Part shown: positions 8,770 through 14,562 of the stretch, one piece after another
How positions within the stretch are numbered: position 1 is the stretch's first letter
How the letters are laid out: every line of letters begins with the position of its first letter
Source: Acidobacteriota bacterium
GTDB taxonomy: Bacteria; Acidobacteriota; Terriglobia; UBA7540
Direction of reading: 5' to 3'
Length of the DNA: 17,868 nt
Assembly: GCA_021827245.1 (NCBI GenBank)
Contig: JAKAWN010000098.1
Coordinates: forward strand, 1-17,868
Position numbers and translations under genes: made by a program
The notes under the pieces: generated by a model
The model's database searches: none
Told to the model about the DNA's origin: nothing
What the model saw: the letters and a program-made list of their open reading frames with translations, nothing else

Positions 8770-9582
8770 TCAGGCTCCGGCCATCTTAAGGCTCCGCGCC
8801 TCCTTGAGGAGCCGTGATAATTCTTTTCCCGGATCCTCCGCCAGCATCAAGTGTTCGCCGATCAGGACGGCGTTGAATCCTGCGCCCGCAAGCTTCTCCA
8901 GATCGGCGCCGTTCTTGATCCCGCTTTCGCTTACGGCCAGGCATGAGGAGGGCATCTTTTCCCGAAGCCGGAATGAAGTGTCTAGGCTGACCTCGAAGGT
9001 ATTCAGGTTGCGGTTGTTCACTCCAATAATCTGTGCTCCGGCGTTAATCGCCCGTTCCAGTTCCTCCGCGATGTGAACCTCAACAAGCGCCGCAACATGC
9101 AGCCGTTCCGCGAGCCCTAAAAAGTGCGCCAGGTCCTTGTCTCCAAGAGCAGCAACAATCAGCAGGATTGCGTCAGCGCCCGCCGCAACGGATTCGTACA
9201 CCTGATATTCGTCTATGATAAAATCTTTCCGCAAGGTTGGCAGATACACAGTCTCACGCACTGCCGTCAAGTCACTGAGCGAGCCTTGAAAGAACTGTTC
9301 CTCGGTCAACACGGAAAGCGCGGAAGCGCCCGCCTGCTGATAGGATTCTGCGATTTCCCGCGGCCTGTACTCGGCCCGCAGCCGACCCCGTGAGGGTGAG
9401 GCCTGCTTGAGTTCTGCTATGACGCTTAACACTTCCCCTGAGATCGCCTTGGCAAAATCCCGCCGCTCGATCCGCTTTTCTGCAGCCAGGCGGAGGTCAT
9501 CGAGCGGCGTGCTCGCGCGCTGGTCCTCAAGGCGGCGCCGGCGGGCGGCGATGATTGTGCTCAGGACCTGGCTTTTCTCCAC
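8770..9582 (-). CDS. trpC: Indole-3-glycerol-phosphate synthase
   Basis: This is the first gene of the aromatic operon, closing the indole ring on CdRP. The protein has 270 residues and is not fused to TrpF. Catalytic and binding motifs are VIAELKQASPSRG (E57, K59), LTEEQFFQG (92-100), LRKDFIIDEYQVYE (K119) and GVNNRNLNTF, and VSESGI follows near the C-terminus. The start is a GTG at 9582 preceded by GGGGAA at six bases. An ATG start is not available nearby. A sigma70-like promoter about 65-90 bases upstream on the same strand fits the operon start. No tryptophan-rich leader peptide or attenuator hairpin is evident in the short leader. Confidence 0.95.
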   Translation of the reverse strand: MEKSQVLSTIIAARRRRLEDQRASTPLDDLRLAAEKRIERRDFAKAISGEVLSVIAELKQASPSRGRLRAEYRPREIAESYQQAGASALSVLTEEQFFQGSLSDLTAVRETVYLPTLRKDFIIDEYQVYESVAAGADAILLIVAALGDKDLAHFLGLAERLHVAALVEVHIAEELERAINAGAQIIGVNNRNLNTFEVSLDTSFRLREKMPSSCLAVSESGIKNGADLEKLAGAGFNAVLIGEHLMLAEDPGKELSRLLKEARSLKMAGA

Positions 9583-9644
9583 TTTGTTTCCCCAATGCAG
9601 ATTGTGTAATACGGAGCGGAAAATCGCGACCGGGATAAATGCTT

Positions 9645-9674
9645 ACTCTAACCTTCCGCAAGAGCTGAAGTCAA
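9645..9674 (-). promoter_or_regulatory. Predicted sigma70 promoter of the trpC operon
   Basis: On the minus strand a -35 box TTGACT (9669-9674, 5 of 6 to TTGACA) is followed after 18 bases by a -10 box TAGAGT (9645-9650, 4 of 6 to TATAAT). The start point would be near 9637, leaving a leader of about 55 bases before the trpC GTG. Its position at the head of an eleven-gene co-directional run supports it. Confidence 0.55.
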
Positions 9675-9821
9675 CGCTCGAAGCGGCTTTCGCCGCATAC
9701 GGGCACGATTGGGATGTTGCGGTCGGGCGGAGGCCTCGCGCGCAATGTCATTGCCTGCGCACGGCAAGGCGTTCTTTGGGTGTCGCGATACTAAACTTCC
9801 GGCTCGTGGTGACGAAATAGG

Positions 9822-9850
9822 CTGAATTTTTCTTTCGGAAGACTTATATT
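9822..9850 (+). promoter_or_regulatory. Possible promoter of kdgK
   Basis: A TATATT -10 candidate (9845-9850) sits 17 bases after CTGAAT (9822-9827, 3 of 6 to the -35 consensus). The start point would fall about 30 bases before the kdgK ATG, upstream of its GGAGG site (9876-9880). The -35 match is poor, so an activator or another position is possible. Confidence 0.35.
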
Positions 9851-9887
9851 TAGCAGTTTGATTTGAATCCAACGCGGAGGAACTTAA

Positions 9888-10916
9888 ATGGCGGACGTTG
9901 TGACTTTTGGCGAGGCCATGATTCGGCTGGCGCCTCCACACTTTCTGCGGCTGGAGCAGACCCACTCGCTTGACGTTCAGATCGGCGGCGGTGAACTGAA
10001 CGTGGCCGTAGGCGTAAGCAGGCTGGGACTCACGAGCACCTGGGTCTCCCGCTTGCCCAAGAATCCCCTGGCGCGCCTGATGGAAAACCGGGTACGGCAG
10101 GCAGGCGTTGACACCTCTCAGATCCTCTGGGCGGAAGGAGGGAGGGTTGGCCTGTATTTCGTGGAATTTGGCGCAGCGCCTCGGCCAAGTTCCGTCCTCT
10201 ATGACCGCAGCTACTCTGCTATCGCAACCATCAAGCCCGGTGAAGTGGATTGGAAAAAGGTCTTTACGGGGGCCCGATGGTTTCATACCAGCGGAATCAC
10301 TCCTGCCCTGAGCGACTCTGCCGCTGCCGTTACGCTCGAAGCCCTGGAGGCGGCGAAGCGGGCCGGGGTCACGGTCAGCTATGATCTGAACTATCGCGGA
10401 AAGCTCTGGTCGCCTGATAAAGCGCAGGCTGTCCAGGAACCGCTGATGGAACTTGTCGATGTTCTGATCACCACAGAAGAAGACACCAGCGTGGTTTTCA
10501 AGATCAAAGCTTCGGGAAGTACGGGTGATCAGGGCTTTAAGGAAATCTCAGCGGAAAGCTATAAGGAAGTTGCCAAACGCCTCCAGGAGAAATTCAAGTT
10601 CAAGGCTGTGGCCATCACCCTGCGTGAAAATCCCCTGGTATGGCGGAACACCTGGTCGGCCATCGCTTATGCCGACGGCAAGTTCTATGAAGATGTTAAA
10701 TACGATCTCGAAATTGTGGACCGTGTCGGAGGCGGCGACTCGTTCAGCGCGGGATTTATTTATGGCTTCCTTGCGAAGAATTCTTATGAAGCCGCGGTCC
10801 GTTACGGAAACGCTTTCAGCTCCTTGAAGCAGACGATTCCCGGAGACTTCAACTGGGCCACGCTGGAAGAAGTTGAAAAGCTGTTGAAAGGTGCAAGCTT
10901 GCGTGTGGCCCGTTAG
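9888..10916 (+). CDS. kdgK: 2-keto-3-deoxygluconate kinase (PfkB family sugar kinase)
   Basis: This is a ribokinase/PfkB family kinase of 342 residues. The N-terminus (VVTFGEAMIRLAPP) and IGGGELNVAVGVSRLG (32-47) form the substrate side. The second PfkB signature VGGGDSFSAGF (280-290) carries the catalytic base D284 and the anion hole. YDLNYRGKLW (165-174) is typical of KDG kinases, as is the FGEAMIRL opening. The inferred reaction is ATP-dependent phosphorylation of 2-keto-3-deoxygluconate to KDPG, the substrate of the aldolase encoded next. The ATG at 9888 follows a GGAGG seven bases upstream. Other sugar kinases of the family (fructokinase-like) are possible, but the eda neighbour makes KDG kinase the best call. 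Confidence 0.85.
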   Translation: MADVVTFGEAMIRLAPPHFLRLEQTHSLDVQIGGGELNVAVGVSRLGLTSTWVSRLPKNPLARLMENRVRQAGVDTSQILWAEGGRVGLYFVEFGAAPRPSSVLYDRSYSAIATIKPGEVDWKKVFTGARWFHTSGITPALSDSAAAVTLEALEAAKRAGVTVSYDLNYRGKLWSPDKAQAVQEPLMELVDVLITTEEDTSVVFKIKASGSTGDQGFKEISAESYKEVAKRLQEKFKFKAVAITLRENPLVWRNTWSAIAYADGKFYEDVKYDLEIVDRVGGGDSFSAGFIYGFLAKNSYEAAVRYGNAFSSLKQTIPGDFNWATLEEVEKLLKGASLRVAR

Positions 10917-11027
10917 GTGTGGACGCGTCGCGAGCCATGCTGGCGTGTGTCCTGATTCGGATGCACATTCCCCAAGATTACCTGCCGGTGGGGATAAGAC
11001 CCTTGAGATTTCCAATGAAAGGATTCA

Positions 11028-11696
11028 ATGATGCCCTGGACCAAAGAAAAAGTTTTGAGCAAGATTTGTGAAGTTGGAGTTGTTCCCATCATCCGTGTTT
11101 CCACGACCGAAGACGCATTTCGGGCGGTTGAAGCCGTTGTTGCCGCAGATCTTCCAATTGTCGAAGTCACCATGGGCGTGCCAAATGCGCTTCGTGTGAT
11201 GGAGCAAGTGCTGGAACGCTTTGGAGAAACCATTCTGCTGGGAGCAGGTACGGTGCTGGATTCGGAATCGTGCAGGGCGGCCCTGCTGGCAGGCGCGGAA
11301 TTCATCGTCACGCCTGCTCTTGACGTTAAGGTGATCGAAACCTCGCGGCGTTACAGCAAAGCCTGCGTCCCTGGCGCGCTGACACCCACCGAAATTGTCA
11401 CCGCCTGGCAGGCAGGTGCGGACATGGTCAAGGTGTTTCCTTGCGGACCCGTCGGCGGGCCCAAATACATTAAGTCGCTCCGGGGACCGTTGCCGCAGAT
11501 TGATTTCGTTCCCACCGGCGGCGTTAATCTTGAAACCGCTCCGGATTTTATCCGCGCTGGGGCGGCAGCCCTTGGTGTCGGCGGGGAACTGGTGTCCACC
11601 AAGGCGCTCCGGGAAGGGAAGACGGAAGTCATCACATCCAACGCCCGCAAATTCCTGGAGGTCGTCCGTTCGGCAAGGGCTGAACAGAAAAAGTGA
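11028..11696 (+). CDS. eda: KDPG / 4-hydroxy-2-oxoglutarate aldolase family protein
   Basis: This is a class I aldolase of 222 residues that would cleave 2-keto-3-deoxy-6-phosphogluconate to pyruvate and glyceraldehyde 3-phosphate. The Schiff-base lysine is K135 in DMVKVFPC. E46 in VEVTM matches the E. coli general acid/base E45, and R23 in PIIRVSTTEDA matches the conserved N-terminal arginine. GAGTVLD (73-78) and PTGGVNLE are also typical. The residue four after E46, arginine (R49) in E. coli Eda, is glycine here (EVTMG). Two consecutive ATGs (11028, 11031) follow AAAGGA; the second has better spacing. The gene lies 111 bases after kdgK with no terminator visible, so one transcript is likely. 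KDPGal or 4-hydroxy-2-oxoglutarate specificity is possible. Confidence 0.88.
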   Translation: MMPWTKEKVLSKICEVGVVPIIRVSTTEDAFRAVEAVVAADLPIVEVTMGVPNALRVMEQVLERFGETILLGAGTVLDSESCRAALLAGAEFIVTPALDVKVIETSRRYSKACVPGALTPTEIVTAWQAGADMVKVFPCGPVGGPKYIKSLRGPLPQIDFVPTGGVNLETAPDFIRAGAAALGVGGELVSTKALREGKTEVITSNARKFLEVVRSARAEQKK

Positions 11697-11752
11697 TTCG
11701 GCTCGTCTTCTCGCGGAACGCAACACGATAATGCGGCTGAAGCTGGGCGGGA

Positions 11753-12985
11753 TCAAGCGCTGGCCATCGAGTGCAGGAAAAGCGTCAGGTAGCGGCTTAT
11801 GGCGCCGGTAATGAGAAGGTCTTCGCGGACGTGCTCATGCCCGAGTTGCCCCAGCCGTGAGGCGAACGAGGGATTCGAAAGCAGGTACCGGATCTGGTAC
11901 GCTGTGCCCTCCACTGAGTGCACCAGCATTCCCGTATGCTTGTGGATAATCTGAATGGGAATTCCACCCACGGCTGAGGCCACCACGGGTTTCTTTTTCC
12001 ACAGTGCTTCCGTCACGGTCAGGCCAAAACCTTCCCGGAGACTTTTCTGAATCACGATGGTTGACGCTCTTTGCAGGGCGTTAATTTCCAGCGCGCTCCA
12101 CGGTGGCAGGTCGAGGATGAAAATGTCAGGGTCTCCGGCCGAAACCTCCCGGACCTCGTCGAGCACTTTGCCGCCTTCCGGATCATCGGCGGCGCCTCCG
12201 CCGGCGAGAACCAGTTGGCAATCGAAGTACCGTTTGACGATTTTGTACGCCTCGACCACCCCTACCGGGTCCTTCAGCCGGTCAAAACGTGAAATCTGCG
12301 TCAGGATAGACCGCTTGGAGTCAATTTCAAACCGTTCCAGTACCCCTTTGATAAATTCCGGTTCCAGGTCGCGATTCTTTTCAGAGAGCGGATCGATGCT
12401 GGGATAAAAAAGGTATTGCGGCACCGGAAGCTGATGGGTGAAATCCGGCGACGAAAACAAGGCGCCGTCATAGCGCAGGACAAAAGGTTCAAGAAAGCCC
12501 CAGACCTGTGGATTGGGTTGCGACAGATCGATGTGGCATCGCCAGATCCAATGCCCGGAGCGGTCTGTGCGGCCGTTGATCAAGGCCACCGGCTGTGGAT
12601 CGTGGATAACAGTGAACTCAGAGTCCAGTTGCAGGCGACCGCGGTTTTGTTCGTTGTAAGCAAGAAAGATTTCGAAGCTTTTGGGGGGCTTTTCGAAAGG
12701 TGCTCCGTGCAACGCGTTGTGAAACGCTTTGGTGATTTCGAAAAAGTCATTTCCCCCCGTCATCACGTCCCATCGGATGTTCACTTCCAGGTCCTTGATT
12801 AAGGGGACGAGGCGGCTTAGAATCTCAGCCACGCCTCCGCCGACGGAAGTGGAGTTCACCATCTGCACGGAGCGGCCCTTGAGCCGTGAAGCAAGGGCAT
12901 GGAGCTCCTGGATTTCCGGCGCGCCGACAACAGGGACATAGTCCTCCAGGTGAATTGTGCGCGATTCCGGCCTGGCTTCATTCAT
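11753..12985 (-). CDS. treT: Trehalose synthase, TreT-type glycosyltransferase (GT4)
   Basis: This is a GT-B glycosyltransferase of 410 residues related to archaeal TreT, which makes trehalose in one step from an NDP-glucose and glucose. The N-terminal domain contains VNSTSVGGGVAEIL (43-56) and IHDPQP (127-132), both typical of this family. The C-terminal Rossmann domain has QISRFDRLKDPVGVVEAY (230-247), with donor-phosphate R233 and K238. The retaining-GT motif E-x7-E is REGFGLTVTE (E318/E326). The start at 12985 has AGGAG eight bases upstream and overlaps the stop of the preceding gene by four bases (ATGA). The frame stays open to 13111, but that extension lies inside the neighbour. It is the last gene of the trehalose operon and converges with eda across a 56-base gap. 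A different acceptor is possible, but the otsAB neighbours support trehalose. Confidence 0.85.
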   Translation of the reverse strand: MNEARPESRTIHLEDYVPVVGAPEIQELHALASRLKGRSVQMVNSTSVGGGVAEILSRLVPLIKDLEVNIRWDVMTGGNDFFEITKAFHNALHGAPFEKPPKSFEIFLAYNEQNRGRLQLDSEFTVIHDPQPVALINGRTDRSGHWIWRCHIDLSQPNPQVWGFLEPFVLRYDGALFSSPDFTHQLPVPQYLFYPSIDPLSEKNRDLEPEFIKGVLERFEIDSKRSILTQISRFDRLKDPVGVVEAYKIVKRYFDCQLVLAGGGAADDPEGGKVLDEVREVSAGDPDIFILDLPPWSALEINALQRASTIVIQKSLREGFGLTVTEALWKKKPVVASAVGGIPIQIIHKHTGMLVHSVEGTAYQIRYLLSNPSFASRLGQLGHEHVREDLLITGAISRYLTLFLHSMASA

Positions 12986-13638
12986 GGACCGAGCTCCTGG
13001 CTGATCATATAGACAAGTTGTTTGCGGGCTCCTTCCAGCGTGTTGGTGTATATGTCGATGCGGTTTGCGCGCTGTGACAGGTCGTCCAATCCCAACCCCG
13101 TGGAGAACCACAAAGAGAAATCGTTATTCCGCAAATGAAGACGCAGCCTCGAGGTCACGAAATGATAATGGAATGACGCGTTGCTCAGTTTGCCGAGAAC
13201 TTCCAGGAATTCCTCGAGCGTTTGCACCTCAATACCCAGAGGAAGAGACACCTCGACGGCCTCTGAAAAATAGAACGGTTCAAAAGCCTTTTGCTGCGAA
13301 CGCTCGGGATAGGCCAGGCAGTAATTCGCCACCAGTAGCCTGAGATCTCTCCTCAGGTCGGAGAGGTTTGAATATTCGCGCAAGTCGAGGGATGCGAGTT
13401 GCTCGGCAAGTTCCGCCAGGTTGCAGGCCGCCATAATCCACTGGGCAAAGTCGTCTGAAAAACCCTCCGTCAGGAAATGGTGGCGGCGCAGGCTGTGAAA
13501 GGTGTGGTAAAAAATCGAGGAATCGCTGCACTCGGCAAGCCCCTTCTCCAGCTCGGTCAGGCGAGTCGCTCGCTGGTTGCAGATGCGCGTCAGGTACGTC
13601 GCGGTGGCAAACTGGAAGGGACATTGGGATTTCTTCAA
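12982..13638 (-). CDS. DUF5752-like protein with two tandem domain copies
   Basis: The function is unknown. The 218-residue sequence resembles, from memory, proteins annotated as DUF5752, which often lie next to TreT-like glycosyltransferases. There is no signal peptide or membrane segment; it looks mostly helical. The chain divides into two similar halves (about 8-107 and 122-215) sharing anchors with nearly identical spacing: F-x-F (8/122), L-x-E-L (27/141), Y-H (44/158), D-F-x2-W (63/173), an aspartate (85/195) and R-x2-L at the end. The start is a TTG at 13638 with GGAGGA nine bases upstream. It overlaps the otsB stop (TTGA) and its own stop overlaps treT (ATGA), so all three are translationally coupled. 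A regulatory or structural partner of TreT or OtsB is a reasonable guess, not demonstrated. Confidence 0.75.
   Translation of the reverse strand: MKKSQCPFQFATATYLTRICNQRATRLTELEKGLAECSDSSIFYHTFHSLRRHHFLTEGFSDDFAQWIMAACNLAELAEQLASLDLREYSNLSDLRRDLRLLVANYCLAYPERSQQKAFEPFYFSEAVEVSLPLGIEVQTLEEFLEVLGKLSNASFHYHFVTSRLRLHLRNNDFSLWFSTGLGLDDLSQRANRIDIYTNTLEGARKQLVYMISQELGP
12994..12998 (-). promoter_or_regulatory. Shine-Dalgarno of treT
   Basis: AGGAG on the minus strand, eight bases before the ATG at 12985. It fixes the treT start inside the 3' end of the DUF5752-like gene and rules out the longer open frame to 13111. Confidence 0.6.
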
Positions 13639-14489
13639 GTGAGCGTTTCCTCCAGCTTTTCAAGAAACATCAGAACCTCAGTCGGGTTGCGCAGGAAAAA
13701 TTTCGCTTTGGTTTCCTGGAACCTGCCGACCCGTATGGTGACGCCATTCGGAAGCAAGGCAAAAGCCGTTTCGTCGGTTGTGTCGTCTCCAGCGTAAATG
13801 GCTAGCTTACGGCCGGGGAGCCGGCGGAGCAATTCTCTGGCTGCTCTCCCCTTGCTCCCCATGTCCTTGGGATAAATCTCCCAGACCTTCTTGCCCGACA
13901 TCAGGCTGAAATCGGGTCCCAGGCGCTTCAGAAGTTCTTTGACCAGGACTCGAGCCTTCTGCAAGGCGGGCTTCGGCGCAGTCCGATAGTGGATGCCGAA
14001 GCATATTCCCTTGTCTTCGATTCTTATGCCGGCGAGGTCAGCCATTTCCTGCTGAATCCATTCCATCCCCTTTCGAAGGCGGCGGGCGCCTGGCAAATCA
14101 GGTGCCTGACCGTTGTTTCGTTCCCAGCCGTGCAGTCCAAAATAAATGGCGCCCTTCACCCCTGCCCTCTGCCGCAGGTCGTCGAGCTGCCGTCCGCTGA
14201 TAAAACAGACTCTGACCTGGCCGTGGCGAAGCAGTTTCCGCAACACCCGCCGCGCTCGCTCTCCCAGGAACACTTCTCTGGGCTTGCGGCGCAACCGTAC
14301 AAGCGTACCGTCAAAATCAAGGAACAGTACAATCTGGCCGGCCGCCCGAATCCGCCGGCCAACTGTCTGCCAGCAATCGAACAGGTATGGCGGCGTTGGG
14401 GTGCCCTGAAATTGAAGAGATTTTCTCACACTCGCCGGCGTCCGCGGACCGGAGGATCTGCTGTGACGTAAGCGGCTGTCTGTCATCAT
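13635..14489 (-). CDS. otsB: Trehalose-6-phosphate phosphatase
   Basis: This is a HAD-superfamily phosphatase that would dephosphorylate trehalose 6-phosphate made by OtsA. From the ATG at 14489 it has 284 residues. HAD motif I is LFLDFDGTL (nucleophile D58, acid D60), motif II is FISGR (96-100), HGWE follows, the lysine region is KDMGSKG (208-214), and motif IV is GDDTTDETAF (234-243). These are the standard OtsB residues. The first ~45 residues are basic and low in motifs, so the true start could differ. Two adjacent ATGs (14489, 14486) are the best candidates but lack a clear ribosome-binding site. The open frame upstream to 14750 overlaps otsA in another frame and is not credible. It follows otsA after 73 bases and overlaps the DUF5752-like start. 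Confidence 0.9.
   Translation of the reverse strand: MMTDSRLRHSRSSGPRTPASVRKSLQFQGTPTPPYLFDCWQTVGRRIRAAGQIVLFLDFDGTLVRLRRKPREVFLGERARRVLRKLLRHGQVRVCFISGRQLDDLRQRAGVKGAIYFGLHGWERNNGQAPDLPGARRLRKGMEWIQQEMADLAGIRIEDKGICFGIHYRTAPKPALQKARVLVKELLKRLGPDFSLMSGKKVWEIYPKDMGSKGRAARELLRRLPGRKLAIYAGDDTTDETAFALLPNGVTIRVGRFQETKAKFFLRNPTEVLMFLEKLEETLT
13648..13653 (-). promoter_or_regulatory. Shine-Dalgarno of the DUF5752-like gene
   Basis: GGAGGA on the minus strand lies nine bases before a TTG at 13638, inside the last codons of otsB. It supports the rare TTG start, since no ATG or GTG in this frame lies nearby. Confidence 0.55.
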
Positions 14490-14562
14490 GATCGGTTGCG
14501 GTTCAAAGTCGAGGCAGAAAGGCGTGCAATTTCTCTTGCGCGCGAGAGGGTTCGCCTTCCTG

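Larger units (their letters stand above)
9583..9887. other. Divergent intergenic region between trpC and kdgK
   Basis: This 305-base stretch separates two divergent transcription units and holds no convincing gene. The frames crossing it have no family motifs and run into the flanking genes antisense. It contains a good minus-strand promoter for trpC (9645-9674), a weaker plus-strand candidate for kdgK (9822-9850), and a small perfect hairpin at 9683-9696. On the minus strand that hairpin reads GCGGC-GAAA-GCCGC, a 5-bp stem with a GNRA tetraloop, and lies just upstream of the trp -35 box. The rest (about 9700-9820) is GC-rich and featureless to me. Confidence 0.7.

Noticed and set aside
11697..11752. 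Bidirectional terminator between eda and treT
   Set aside because: The two genes converge here, but no stable GC stem followed by a T run could be found on either strand.
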